64,000 nucleotides of DNA from Streptomyces sp. MUM 203J (GTDB taxonomy: Bacteria > Actinomycetota > Actinomycetes > Streptomycetales > Streptomycetaceae): NCBI RefSeq assembly GCF_022414595.1, contig NZ_JADWYO010000005.1, forward strand, positions 1 to 64,000, written 5' to 3'. The stretch's first letter is position 1; each line of letters begins with the position of its first letter. The translations under genes were made by a program, and so were the position numbers. Below the pieces are notes generated by a model, which did no database searches, was not told where the DNA came from, and saw only the letters and a list, made by a program, of their open reading frames with translations. Shown here in pieces: positions 17,603 through 26,179 of the stretch.

Positions 17603-17697
17603 GGCTTTGGCCGGACTCCACATCGCGGACATCCTCCTCTGGTCCGCCCGCAGGTCCAAACGAAACTGCCTAGGCATGACTCGGGTGCATACGACGC

Positions 17698-19590
17698 TCA
17701 CAGCATCGGGGGGATCAGCGAGCGGAGCTTTTCACGGGTTTCCGGGTCCGTCGAGTAGATGATCGTGCCGATCATGCCCCGCGTCAGCAACACTTTGTAC
17801 GTGTTGCGGACGAGACGGTCGACGTCCTCGTCCGCGGTGGCTTTGGTGAAGGAAGGGTCCTTCGAGGCGCTTCGGTCCACTACCCATCGGTCCGTGCGCC
17901 AGACGAGGTCCGGACCCATGATCACGCCGGACCAGTCGTACTCGAAGCCCTGTGCGGTGTAGACGCATCCGACCTGTCCGAACCCTGCTGGGTCGGTGGC
18001 CCAGAGGGGTGCCGGCGGAGCTCCGAGCAGGGCGCGGTCGCCATAGAGGTTCCATGGCCTGGCCCAGTCGCCGATGACCACGTCGGTGGGAAGGGTGTGC
18101 ATGCTGGAAGTGATCTTTGTTGTCCACTTCCAGCAGTAGCCCGCGGACATGCGCGCACCGTAGTCCTGGGCTCGTTGGGCAGCCAGGAAGTCCTCGAGAT
18201 CCCGGGGGGTGTCCGCGGTCAGGAGCTGTACCTTGTCGTCCGGCTCCCACACGGTGGGCGCGTTTCCTTCGAGCCCGAGCAGGTCGATCACCCAGCGCAG
18301 GTAGGCGTCGCTACCGCCGCACCGGAACTGGCTGTCGAGATTCACCACCGTGCAGTCCAGCCCCTGTTCGGTCGCGGCTGCTTGGATCTGTTCCACGGTT
18401 CCCATCTCGCCCGGACGCACCACTTGGTGCTGGTCCAGCAGGAACACCGGAACTCGCGCGGCGTCCATCAGCTCCGCCACCTGCGGTCGGCCGGTCCGCA
18501 GAGTCGCCTTTGTGTAGCGGTTGGCGGAGGTCCTGCGCAGCCGGTGCGCCTCGTCGCAGACCAGCACGTCGAGGTCGTTCGGCTCAGCCTCCATGAAGCT
18601 GTTGAAGTAGCGGAAGAGTCGTTGGACCTCCGGCTTGCGGGCACCGGCGACCTTGCGCATCGTCTTGGTGAAGGACTGTGATCCGGTGGCATGCAGGGCC
18701 GGTACCCCGCGCCTGTAGAGGTCGCCCAACAGGGAGAGTGCGATCACGCTCTTGCCGGAGCCCGGCCCGCCGGCCACGACGACGACCTGCTTATGGTTGG
18801 ACCGCCGGGCCTGTCGGACTGCCGACATGACCGTTTCGTAGGCGAGGCGCTGTTCGTCCAGCAACACGAACTGTTCCCGGTTGCGCACCTCTTCGGCAGC
18901 AACGGTCATCAACTGCCTCGACGGCCTTACCTTGCCCTGCAACAAGGCGTCGGCTGCCTCGGCACCCGGCTTCGCCGCCAGCCTGGAGCGGAGGTAGCCG
19001 AGGAAGGCACCGCGCTGGTCGCCGGTGAACATCCGGCCCCGATCGTCCTCGGTGACGGCACGGAGCCCTGCCACCCCGAAGCCGGTCGCGTTGTGCAGGT
19101 AGGCGACCCCCGCGACCGAGTCGGGGATCCGTTCCAACGCTCCGTTGAACGAGATGAGGTAGTCGCAGTAGCCGCGCACCTGCTCGATCGGGTTGAGGAC
19201 CGGATCCGGGTAGGCGTCGATGCGGCACAGCAGCGGATCGTCTTCCTCCGGGTAGGCCTCGCTCCACTGCTTCAGCTCGATCACCACGTACGAGGGCTCC
19301 CCGGTACTCGGATGAACACCTGCAAGTATCACGTCCGCCCGCTTGCTGGTCAGCGGCAGCGCGTACTCCAACATCATCTCGACCTCACCGAGCCCGGCTT
19401 CGAGGAGCGCGTTGGTGAGCGCCGGGATGCTCCGCTCCCAGGAGCGCACCTCCGACGGCTGAGGCCGATGGCGGTGTTTGTGCAGGAAGTTCTCGGTCAG
19501 GAGCTCGGCCAGCTGCCCTTCAAGGTGGGTGCGATTGGCCAACGACGCCGCAGACTCACGGAACAGCAAGGAAGTGCCCCCAGGCAGCAC
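17698..19590 (-). CDS. DUF2075 P-loop ATPase with N-terminal PD-(D/E)XK-like nuclease region
   Basis: A 630-residue protein. Residues about 20-200 resemble a PD-(D/E)XK nuclease: Asp86 (KRADVILAG) and Glu105-Leu-Lys107 (YVVIELKQW) are the right distance apart. From about 265 there is a superfamily 1 helicase-like domain of the DUF2075 family, with Walker A GGPGSGKS (274-281), Walker B DEAH (347-350), a sensor-like LDQHQ (about 390) and late motifs (GCVYTAQGFEYDWSGVI, TRGM). Start is GTG 19590; its ribosome binding site is weak and a start further in is possible. Proteins of this make-up occur in bacterial defence islands. The gene fills the second segment of the island on the opposite strand to the kinase. 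Confidence 0.8.
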   Translation of the reverse strand: MLPGGTSLLFRESAASLANRTHLEGQLAELLTENFLHKHRHRPQPSEVRSWERSIPALTNALLEAGLGEVEMMLEYALPLTSKRADVILAGVHPSTGEPSYVVIELKQWSEAYPEEDDPLLCRIDAYPDPVLNPIEQVRGYCDYLISFNGALERIPDSVAGVAYLHNATGFGVAGLRAVTEDDRGRMFTGDQRGAFLGYLRSRLAAKPGAEAADALLQGKVRPSRQLMTVAAEEVRNREQFVLLDEQRLAYETVMSAVRQARRSNHKQVVVVAGGPGSGKSVIALSLLGDLYRRGVPALHATGSQSFTKTMRKVAGARKPEVQRLFRYFNSFMEAEPNDLDVLVCDEAHRLRRTSANRYTKATLRTGRPQVAELMDAARVPVFLLDQHQVVRPGEMGTVEQIQAAATEQGLDCTVVNLDSQFRCGGSDAYLRWVIDLLGLEGNAPTVWEPDDKVQLLTADTPRDLEDFLAAQRAQDYGARMSAGYCWKWTTKITSSMHTLPTDVVIGDWARPWNLYGDRALLGAPPAPLWATDPAGFGQVGCVYTAQGFEYDWSGVIMGPDLVWRTDRWVVDRSASKDPSFTKATADEDVDRLVRNTYKVLLTRGMIGTIIYSTDPETREKLRSLIPPML

Positions 19591-19739
19591 GAAGTAGCTC
19601 GTGCGGGTGGGGGCATGTCCTTCGGTTCCACGGAAGTGGAGCGGAAGCCCGTCGGGCCGCTGAGATGGTCTTCGCCATCCTAGAACAGGCTATGGATCAG
19701 GAGCCTGAGCTGGTCGACAACCCCGCATGTGGGGGGTGG

Positions 19740-19892
19740 TGACGCTCCTCTGACGTACACAGCTCCCTTACGCTGACGAAACGGAGATTCTGACCTGTGA
19801 GTCTGCCCCGTTGCTTGCTTCTCAATGTGTTCTCAGGGACGCACCACGTGGAGTGCGTCGCCATCCTGGAGCCCCTGGCAAAGGGGCACTGA
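19740..19892 (+). repeat. Right attachment-site-like region with displaced 3' end of the methyltransferase gene
   Basis: At 19842-19892 lie 51 bp matching the end of the methyltransferase gene at 13090-13140 in the same orientation. They encode HHVECVAILEPLAKGH and a stop. Weak similarity extends a few codons upstream (GTTC...GAC/ACGCAC), then ends. Just before, TGACGCT at 19740 and TGACGTA at 19751 are again 11 bp apart, echoing the arm-like repeats. There is no start codon or upstream domain, so this is a stranded gene end, not a gene. It marks the right boundary of the island. Confidence 0.7.
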
Positions 19893-20384
19893 CGTGCCGT
19901 TTCCCCTTGCCCGAAGCGGGTGTCCACCGCGCTGACGGCGGAGTCACCGCCCCCGGAACGATCCGTGGCTGGTGGGGCCGGCCCGGGGTTCGTCGTACCC
20001 GCGCCGGACGTGCACCCGGCGGAGAACGGAGAACCGGCCGGCCGATTCGGCTGTGACGGACTGCAGTCCCGGCGTTCGGGGGCTTCTCCGTGACGTCGTC
20101 TGATGCGCCGAGCGTCGCCGTGCCGGCGGGCCGGATTGCCTGCGTGCGGGTGTTCCAACCCGGCGCCGTGGCGGCGACGGGACCGTAGTTGCTGGTGAGA
20201 ACGTCGATCGTCTGCACGGCCTTCGTTCGTGTTCCGTCCGCCGTCAGCGGATTGCCGGTGAGGCTTGTGACGGCCCGTCGACGACGGACGTCCCCTGCGG
20301 CCCGTCGCCTTGGGCGGAACGAGGCACGGCAGGTGGAAGGTTCGTGGCGTCCCGCACCGGGGCCGCCGGGGCGAGGCGGGCAGG
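19893..20384. other. Intergenic region right of the island
   Basis: A 492-bp stretch between the right island boundary and the 3' end of the oxidoreductase gene. Open frames exist on both strands but have low-complexity Arg/Pro/Ala composition and no plausible starts. I found no hairpin strong enough to call, no tRNA and no repeat. Confidence 0.4.
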
Positions 20385-21416
20385 TCAGAAGCCGGTCATG
20401 GTGATCTTCCCGATGGCCCGGCCGGACTCCAGGACGCCGTGCGCCTCGCGCAGGTGCCCGGCGCTGATCCTCCCGAGGTCGGCGGTGGCGGTGGTGGTGA
20501 GGATCCCGGCGTCCACCAGGCGGGAGATCTGGTCGAGGATGCGGCCCTGCTCCGCTTGGTCGGCGGTCCGGTGCAGCGAGCGGGTGAACATGAACTCCCA
20601 GTGGAAGGAGATGCTCTTGGACTTCAGCAGACCGATCTCCACCGGACCGAAGTCGTCGATGGCCACGATCCGTCCGAAGGGCCTGACGATGTCGGCGTAC
20701 GCGGCCAGGTTCCGGTCGGTCCCGGCGGTGCCGAAGACGAAGTCCACGCCGTCCGGGGCCACGGCACGCACCTGCGGGGTGAGGGGCTCACGGTGGTCGA
20801 CGATGTGGTCGGCGCCCATCCGCCGGGCGAACTCGGCGGTCTCGGGGCGTGAGGCCGTGCCGATCACCGTGAGACCGGTGAGGGCGCGGGCCAGCTGGGA
20901 CACCATGGCGCCGACACCGCCCGCGGCGGCCGTGACCAGCAGCGTGCCCGACTGCTTGAGGGCGCCGGTGTGCAGCCCGAGGTGTTCGAAGAGGCCTTCC
21001 CACGCCGTGAGCGAGGCCAGCGGCAGAGCCGCCGCCTCGGCGAACGAGAGCGAGGCGGGCTTGTGGCCGACGATGCGCTCGTCCACGGCGTGGAACTGCG
21101 CGTTGGCCCCCGGCCGGTCGAGGGCTCCGGCGTAGAAGACCTCGTCGCCCACCCGGAAGGACTCGGCCTCCGGGCCGACGGCGACGACGGTGCCCGCCGC
21201 GTCCCAGCCCAGGACCTTGGGCTCACCGCCCGGGTCGCTGCTCTGGCGGATCTTGTAGTCGACCGGGTTGACGGCGACGGCCTCGACACGCACCAGCAGG
21301 TCGCGCGGTCCGGGCTGCGGTACCGGCAGGACCGTGTCCTGGAGGCTCTCCGTGTCGTCCACCGGCAGGCTCTTCCGGTAGGCGACGGCGGGCATGGTCT
21401 GCGGGATCCGGCTCAT
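20385..21416 (-). CDS. Zinc-type alcohol dehydrogenase / quinone-oxidoreductase family protein
   Basis: A 343-residue medium-chain dehydrogenase/reductase. The GroES-like N-terminal domain (about 1-130) has the family pattern VNPVDYKIR and LGWDAAGTVVAVG; the Rossmann domain follows with the NADPH loop AAAGGVGAM (about 163-171). The structural and catalytic zinc cysteines of true alcohol dehydrogenases are absent, so it belongs to the zinc-free quinone oxidoreductase (YogA/ZdhC) type and probably reduces quinones or enones with NADPH. It is divergent from an HxlR regulator 145 bp away, the usual arrangement for a redox- or electrophile-induced reductase under local control. Confidence 0.85.
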   Translation of the reverse strand: MSRIPQTMPAVAYRKSLPVDDTESLQDTVLPVPQPGPRDLLVRVEAVAVNPVDYKIRQSSDPGGEPKVLGWDAAGTVVAVGPEAESFRVGDEVFYAGALDRPGANAQFHAVDERIVGHKPASLSFAEAAALPLASLTAWEGLFEHLGLHTGALKQSGTLLVTAAAGGVGAMVSQLARALTGLTVIGTASRPETAEFARRMGADHIVDHREPLTPQVRAVAPDGVDFVFGTAGTDRNLAAYADIVRPFGRIVAIDDFGPVEIGLLKSKSISFHWEFMFTRSLHRTADQAEQGRILDQISRLVDAGILTTTATADLGRISAGHLREAHGVLESGRAIGKITMTGF

Positions 21417-21505
21417 GGCTGTTCCTCCTGGTCGGGTGGGATCACGACGGGCTTCCGCTGCGGCCGCAACGTAACTCTGAGGAGGTAGTAACCTGCAAGG
21501 GATGC

Positions 21506-21522
21506 TACTTCCCTAGGGGAAG
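21506..21522. promoter_or_regulatory. Candidate HxlR operator between the divergent genes
   Basis: The near-palindrome ACTTCCCTAGGGGAAGT lies in the 145-bp divergent intergenic region. Beside it, 21488-21505 contains GTAACCTGCAAGGGATGCTAC, whose ends GTA...TAC are also symmetric. Both overlap where the promoter of the oxidoreductase should lie. HxlR-family regulators commonly bind such short inverted repeats to repress or activate a divergent reductase gene. Confidence 0.5.
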
Positions 21523-21561
21523 TGACCTGGTGGGACCGGCGATGCGGAGAAGGAGAAGCTC

Positions 21562-21918
21562 ATGGTGAGGCGCTGCGAGACGGAGCGACACGATCACCAC
21601 GACGTGTACGCGGCCCAGTGCCCCTGCCGTGACGTGCTCGACCTGCTGGCCAACAAGTGGTCGGCGCTGGCCATCGGAGCCATGGAGGAGCGTCCGCAGC
21701 GCTTCGGAGCCCTGCAGAGGAGACTGGAGGGCGTCAGCCCCAAGGTGCTGACCGCCACTCTGCGCCGTCTGGAGGACCGGGGTTTCGTCGAGCGGACCGT
21801 CTATCCCGCGGTGCCCCTGCACGTCGAGTACGAGCTGACCCCGCTCGGCCGCAGTGTGGCGGAGCCACTGGCTCAGCTGCGGACCTGGGTGGAGGACCAC
21901 CTGGACGAGATCGGCTGA
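21562..21918 (+). CDS. HxlR family transcriptional regulator
   Basis: A 118-residue winged-helix regulator. The HxlR domain spans about 18-108: CPCRDVLDLLANKWSALAI (helix 1-2), RFGALQRRLEGVSPKVLTATLRRLEDRGFVERTVY (recognition helix) and the wing VPLHVEYELTPLG. Cysteines at about positions 5, 20 and 22 could act as redox or electrophile sensors, as in YodB- and QorR-type members that control quinone reductases. The ATG at 21562 is preceded by GAGAAGGAGAAG. Given the divergent quinone-oxidoreductase-like gene, it most likely controls that gene and itself. Confidence 0.85.
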   Translation: MVRRCETERHDHHDVYAAQCPCRDVLDLLANKWSALAIGAMEERPQRFGALQRRLEGVSPKVLTATLRRLEDRGFVERTVYPAVPLHVEYELTPLGRSVAEPLAQLRTWVEDHLDEIG

Positions 21919-22242
21919 CGGCACCCGGCACTCCGGGCGAACCCGGATCGCCGCCCACCGGGCCGGTGCGGCCGCCCGGCATCGCCGTGCGGGCCCACCC
22001 TCGGCTTCGAGCCGCGCGACGGCGGCGACACGGCCGCCCGAGCCCTGCTCGAAGCCGTCGACAGCCGCTCCACCCTGCGCCTGTGCCTCCTCGGCCGGCA
22101 CCTCACCCGGGCCCTCGACATCATCCTTGGAGCCACCCGCTCCCACGCCCTGGGCGCACACCTCGGGGGCCATCCCGTGCTCCGTGGGCGGTCCCCGGTG
22201 GAACGCCCGCCCGCCGGGGCCGCCCCTGACGAGCCGTGGTGA
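21919..22242 (+). other. Start-less open frame, possible gene remnant
   Basis: In the same frame as the HxlR gene, the sequence stays open for 324 bp after its stop and ends at a TGA at 22240-22242. The part from about 21991 reads like real protein (for example DTAARALLEAVDSRSTLRLCLLGRHLTRALD) with G/C at third positions, but there is no start codon with a ribosome binding site. I do not recognise the family. It may be the tail of a decayed gene or chance. Confidence 0.2.
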
Positions 22243-22310
22243 CGAGGGCGACCTCTCGTCCGCGGGGGTGACCGGCATCCGCCGCCCGCACCCACGGACA
22301 CGTGACAGGG

Positions 22311-22344
22311 ACGGGGCCCGGACGTGGGGAAGCCCGGGCCCCGT
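22311..22344 (-). terminator. Terminator hairpin after metE
   Basis: A perfect 11-bp stem (ACGGGGCCCGG at 22311-22321 with CCGGGCCCCGT at 22334-22344) encloses a 12-base loop, 35 bp past the metE stop. It could serve in both directions, as expected between a plus-strand and a minus-strand unit. Confidence 0.65.
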
Positions 22345-22378
22345 CGGCCGGGTGCCGCCGGTCGGACGGCACGGCCTG

Positions 22379-24697
22379 TCAGGAGGCGTCGATCTCCGCG
22401 CGTACCGTACGTGCCGCCGCGACGAGGTTCTCCAGGGAAGCGCGGGTCTCCGGCCACCCGCGGGTCTTCAGGCCGCAGTCCGGATTGACCCAGAGCCGTC
22501 CGGCCGGGATCGCCTCCAGACCGGTACGCAGCAGGCCGGCGGTCTCCGCCAGGTCCGGGACCCGGGGCGAGTGGATGTCCCAGAGCCCGGGGCCGGCCGC
22601 GCGCGGGTAGCCGTGGGCGGCGAGTTCGCGGGCGACCTGCATGTGGGAGCGGGCGGCCTCCAGGCTGATGACGTCGGCGTCGAGATCGTCGATGGCCTGG
22701 ACGATGTCGCCGAACTCGGCGTAGCACATGTGGGTGTGGACCTGGGTGTCCGGCCGCACGCCGCTCGTGGCCAGACGGAACGCCTCGGTCGCCCAGGCCA
22801 GATAGGCGGCGTGGCCGGCGACGCGCAGCGGCAGCGTCTCACGCAGCGCGGGCTCGTCGACCTGGATGACCGCCGTGCCGGCGGCCTCCAGATCGCGCAC
22901 CTCGTCCCGCAGGGCGAGGGCGACCTGCCGTGCGGTGTCGGCGAGCGGCTGGTCGTCGCGGACGAAGGACCAGGCGAGCATGGTGACCGGGCCGGTGAGC
23001 ATGCCCTTGACCGGCTTGCCGGTCAGCGACTGCGCGTACGAGGTCCAGCGCACGGTCATCGGCTCGGGCCGGGAGATGTCGCCGGCGAGGATCGGCGGCC
23101 GGACATAGCGGGTGCCGTACGACTGGACCCAGCCGTGCCGGGTGGCGAGGAAGCCGTCCAGCCGCTCGGCGAAGTACTGGACCATGTCGTTGCGTTCGGG
23201 CTCCCCGTGGACGAGGACGTCGAGCCCCGCCTTCTCCTGGAAGGCGATCACCTGCTGGATCTCCGTCCTGATCCGGTTCTCGTAGCCGTCGGCGTCGATC
23301 CTCCCGGCGCGCAGGTCGGCACGGGCGGTGCGCAGTGCGGCTGTCTGCGGGAAGGAGCCGATGGTGGTCGTCGGCAGGAGCGGCAGGCCGAGGAGGGCGC
23401 GCTGGGCGGCGGCCCGTTCGGCGTACGGCTGGGAGCGGCGGGTGTCCGTGTCGGTGACGGCGGCGGTCCGGGAGCGGACGGCGGGGTCGCGGGCGATGGG
23501 GGAGCCGGTGCGGGAGGCCAGGGCGGCCCGGTTGGCGGCGAGCCGCCCGGCGATGGCGTCGGTGCCCTGGGACAGGCCCGTGGCCAGGGTGACGGTCTCG
23601 GCCGTCTTCTGCCGGGCGAAGGCGAGCCAGCGCAGGATCTGCGGGTCGACGTCCTTCTCGGCCGTCGCGTCGAGCGGGACGTGGAGGAGGGAGCAGGATG
23701 GGGAGACGTCCACCCGGTCGGCGAGACCGAGCAGGGTGCCGAGCGTCGACAGGGACCTCTCCAGGTCGTTGACCCAGATGTTCCGTCCGTCGACGACACC
23801 GGCCACGAGCCGCTTGCCGGGCAGGCCGCCGGCGGCGGCGAGCCCCTCCAGGTTCGCGGCGGCGGGGCCGGTGAAGTCGAGCGCGAGCCCGTCGACCGGG
23901 GCTTTGGCGAGAACGGGCAGGGCCTCGCCCAGGCGGTCGAAGTAGGAGGCGACGAGCAGCCTGGGCCGGTCGGTGAGGCCGCCGAGCACCCGGTAGGCGC
24001 GCACGACCGCGGCGAGTTCCGCCGGGGTGCGGTCCTGGACGAGCGCGGGCTCGTCCAGTTGGACCCACTCCGCGCCCGCCGCCCGCAGGTCGGCGAGGAC
24101 TTCGGCGTACACGGGCAGCAGCCGGTCGAGGAGGGTGAGCGGGTCGAAGCCGGCCGGGGCGTCCGGCGCGGGTTTGGCGAGCAGCAGGTAGGTGACGGGT
24201 CCGACGAGGACGGGGCGGGCCGCGAGCCCGAGCGCGAGGGCTTCCCCGAGTTCCGCGACCTGCTTGCACGAGTCGGCCGCGAAGTCGGTGTCCGGGCCGA
24301 GTTCCGGCACCAGGTAGTGGTAGTTGGTGTCGAACCACTTGGTCATCTCCAGCGGTGCCGCGTCCTGCGTGCCGCGGGCCATGGCGAAGTACCCGTCGAG
24401 GGCGTCCTCCTCGACGGCGGCGCGGTGGCGCTCGGGAATCGCGCCGACCATGACGGTGGTGTCGAGGACGTGGTCGTAGTACGAGAAGTCGCCGCTCGGG
24501 ACCTCGTGGATGCCTGTGCCGGAGAGGTCATGCCAGTGGGTTCGGCGCAGTTCGGCGGCGGTGGCCCGGAGGGCGTCGGCGGTGACGCGGCCCTTCCAGT
24601 ACCCTTCGACCGCCTTCTTGAGTTCCCGGTTCTGCCCCTGTCGGGGGTAGCCGTACAGGGTGGCCCGTGCTGCCGAGGCCGCGGACGTGGTGGTCAC
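22379..24697 (-). CDS. metE: Cobalamin-independent methionine synthase
   Basis: A 772-residue MetE: 5-methyltetrahydropteroyltriglutamate-homocysteine S-methyltransferase, which makes methionine without B12. The N-terminal domain begins with the typical GYPRQGQNRELKKAVEGYWKG; the C-terminal barrel has the zinc/homocysteine ligands in HTHMCYAEF (His-x-Cys) and PDCGLKTRGW (Cys). Length matches the family. Start GTG 24697 has AAGGAGAT upstream; the frame continues upstream through the riboswitch but is not protein-like there. A cobalamin riboswitch 168 bases upstream should turn the gene off when B12 is plentiful and the B12-dependent synthase MetH can work. Confidence 0.97.
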   Translation of the reverse strand: MTTTSAASAARATLYGYPRQGQNRELKKAVEGYWKGRVTADALRATAAELRRTHWHDLSGTGIHEVPSGDFSYYDHVLDTTVMVGAIPERHRAAVEEDALDGYFAMARGTQDAAPLEMTKWFDTNYHYLVPELGPDTDFAADSCKQVAELGEALALGLAARPVLVGPVTYLLLAKPAPDAPAGFDPLTLLDRLLPVYAEVLADLRAAGAEWVQLDEPALVQDRTPAELAAVVRAYRVLGGLTDRPRLLVASYFDRLGEALPVLAKAPVDGLALDFTGPAAANLEGLAAAGGLPGKRLVAGVVDGRNIWVNDLERSLSTLGTLLGLADRVDVSPSCSLLHVPLDATAEKDVDPQILRWLAFARQKTAETVTLATGLSQGTDAIAGRLAANRAALASRTGSPIARDPAVRSRTAAVTDTDTRRSQPYAERAAAQRALLGLPLLPTTTIGSFPQTAALRTARADLRAGRIDADGYENRIRTEIQQVIAFQEKAGLDVLVHGEPERNDMVQYFAERLDGFLATRHGWVQSYGTRYVRPPILAGDISRPEPMTVRWTSYAQSLTGKPVKGMLTGPVTMLAWSFVRDDQPLADTARQVALALRDEVRDLEAAGTAVIQVDEPALRETLPLRVAGHAAYLAWATEAFRLATSGVRPDTQVHTHMCYAEFGDIVQAIDDLDADVISLEAARSHMQVARELAAHGYPRAAGPGLWDIHSPRVPDLAETAGLLRTGLEAIPAGRLWVNPDCGLKTRGWPETRASLENLVAAARTVRAEIDAS

Positions 24698-24864
24698 GGA
24701 GATCTCCTTCGCGAGATGAGTCCCTGAGATCCCGGGGAGGGGACGAGAGCGCGAAGGGGTGACGGACCGGACGGCACGCACGCGCGGCAGAGGCACGGTC
24801 GTCCGCCTGGTATGTCGCCGACCCGCCCTCGAGGTCACCGGGATGTCCGCGCGCGGAGGCGTCC

Positions 24865-25072
24865 GCGTGCGGGCGGCGGGCAGGTCTTCGGACTCGCGGG
24901 CGCGTCTCGTTGGTACGAGACTCCTACTGGCCGTCGCTTCCCAGGTCCGGTGCGTCGGACCCAGTGCGTATGACGGCGGTCGTTCCCGCTCACCGCTGCG
25001 GGGCAGTCCCGGATTCCCACCGGGTTCCCTCTTACGACGCATCCCGCCTGGCGGACGGGGCGAACCAGCTGC
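24865..25072 (-). ncRNA. Cobalamin riboswitch upstream of metE
   Basis: Read on the minus strand, this leader ends with a B12-box-like GAGTCCGAAGACCTGCC and contains the conserved interior of cobalamin riboswitches (complement of GATTCCCACCGGGTTCCCTC and CCAGTGCGTATGACGG). The 208-base element is nearly identical to the one at 30371-30578. A -10-like TAAGGT lies at 25080-25085, so transcription would start right at the edge of the conserved element. With metE 168 bases downstream, binding of adenosyl- or methylcobalamin should repress metE, as known in other actinobacteria. The B12-box is about 170 bases before the start codon, leaving room for a terminator or an anti-RBS element. Confidence 0.9.
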
Positions 25073-25117
25073 ACGCGCCACCTTACGGAAGTCGTCCCGG
25101 GCGTGGTGGCCGCTGTC

Positions 25118-25133
25118 CACGATCCGGATCGTG
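25118..25133. promoter_or_regulatory. Perfect 16-bp palindrome upstream of the metE riboswitch promoter
   Basis: CACGATCCGGATCGTG is a perfect palindrome, located about 30 bp upstream of the -10-like hexamer of the metE leader. This is a good place for an activator or repressor dimer. No matching site is present upstream of the second riboswitch, so any such control would be specific to metE. The regulator is unknown. Confidence 0.45.
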
Positions 25134-25273
25134 AGCTGAGACACCCCGGTGACGGGGTGTGGGCGAGGCGCGGGCGAGGCGCGGACGGGGCAGGCCGAAG
25201 GGGCGGGGGCGCCACATCGCCTCCCGCCCCCTCACGTGGAGCGCCGGGCCCTCACCCGGTGACCCACACTCCC

Positions 25274-25295
25274 GCCCAGGGTCGTCGTCCTGGGC
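25274..25295 (-). terminator. Short hairpin at the end of the 3-hydroxyacyl-CoA dehydrogenase gene
   Basis: GCCCAGG and CCTGGGC (7 bp) enclose an 8-base loop that touches the last base of the stop codon of the minus-strand gene. It probably ends that transcript before the metE promoter region. The stem is short, so confidence is moderate. Confidence 0.5.
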
Positions 25296-26179
25296 TACCG
25301 GGGCTCCTCTCCCCGGTCGTACACATGGAACCCGCGGCCGGTCTTGCGGCCGAGCAGTCCCGCCTCAACCATCCGCAGAAGCAGCGGAGGAGGGGCATGG
25401 AGAGGTTCCTTGAACTCCTCGTACAGCGACTCGGCGATCGAGGCGACCGTGTCGAGTCCGATCAGGTCGGCCAGCCGCAGCGGGCCCATCGGGTGGGCGC
25501 ATCCCAGTTCCATGCCGCGGTCGACGTCCGCCGCGGACGCGAAGCCGGACTCGGTCATGCGGATCGCGGAGAGCAGGTACGGGATCAGGAGTGCGTTCAC
25601 CACGAATCCGGCGCGGTCGGTGGACCGGATGACGGTCTTGCCGAGGGTCCGGGTGGCGAAGTCGTGGACGGCGGTCGCGGTCGCCGTCGAGGTGTGCAGT
25701 GTCGTGACCACCTCGACCAGGGGCAGGACGGGGACGGGGTTGAAGAAGTGAAGGCCGACGACCCGGTCCGCGCGGCCGGTGGCCATGCCCAGGCGCATGA
25801 CGGGGAGCGACGAGGTGTTGGTGGCGAGGATCGCCCGCGGATCGTCGACGGCCTTGTCGAGGACGGTGAACACCTCGGCCTTGGCCGCGGCGTCCTCGAC
25901 GACGGCCTCGACGACGAGTTGCCGGTCGGCGAGATCGGCGGGTTCCGAGGTGACGGTGACCCGTTCGAGGGCCGTCTCGGCGGCGGGCCGGCCGAGCTTG
26001 CCGCGTTGGACAGCCCGCTCCAGGGAGACCCGGATCCGCCGGTGCGCCGCCTCGGCCGCCTGCCGGGTCGCCTCGCAGACGATCGTGTCGAGCCCCGCCC
26101 GGGCACAGACCTCGGCGATGCCGGCCCCCATCTGACCGCCGCCGACGATGCCCACGCGCCGGATGCCGGCGCCGCTCAT
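25295..26179 (-). CDS. 3-hydroxybutyryl-CoA dehydrogenase
   Basis: A 294-residue single-function L-3-hydroxyacyl-CoA dehydrogenase (FadB2/Hbd type). The N-terminal Rossmann domain starts VGIVGGGQMGAG (about residues 8-19); LATNTSSLPV (about 118) and VGLHFFNPVPVLPLVEVV (about 138) carry the substrate-site Ser and catalytic His; the C-terminal helical domain has NALLIPYLLSAIRM and MELGCAHPMGPLRLADLIGLD. It oxidises (S)-3-hydroxybutyryl-CoA or runs in reverse. Its ATG overlaps the stop of the malate synthase remnant by 4 bp, so translation is coupled to it. It sits in an acetate/fatty acid utilisation neighbourhood with isocitrate lyase. Confidence 0.9.
   Translation of the reverse strand: MSGAGIRRVGIVGGGQMGAGIAEVCARAGLDTIVCEATRQAAEAAHRRIRVSLERAVQRGKLGRPAAETALERVTVTSEPADLADRQLVVEAVVEDAAAKAEVFTVLDKAVDDPRAILATNTSSLPVMRLGMATGRADRVVGLHFFNPVPVLPLVEVVTTLHTSTATATAVHDFATRTLGKTVIRSTDRAGFVVNALLIPYLLSAIRMTESGFASAADVDRGMELGCAHPMGPLRLADLIGLDTVASIAESLYEEFKEPLHAPPPLLLRMVEAGLLGRKTGRGFHVYDRGEEPR

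Noticed and set aside
21854..24727. Very long plus-strand open frame opposite metE (over 900 codons)
   Set aside because: It is the antisense of metE, a certain gene; its residues are mostly Gly, Arg, Val and Asp with no domain, as expected for a shadow frame in high-GC DNA.
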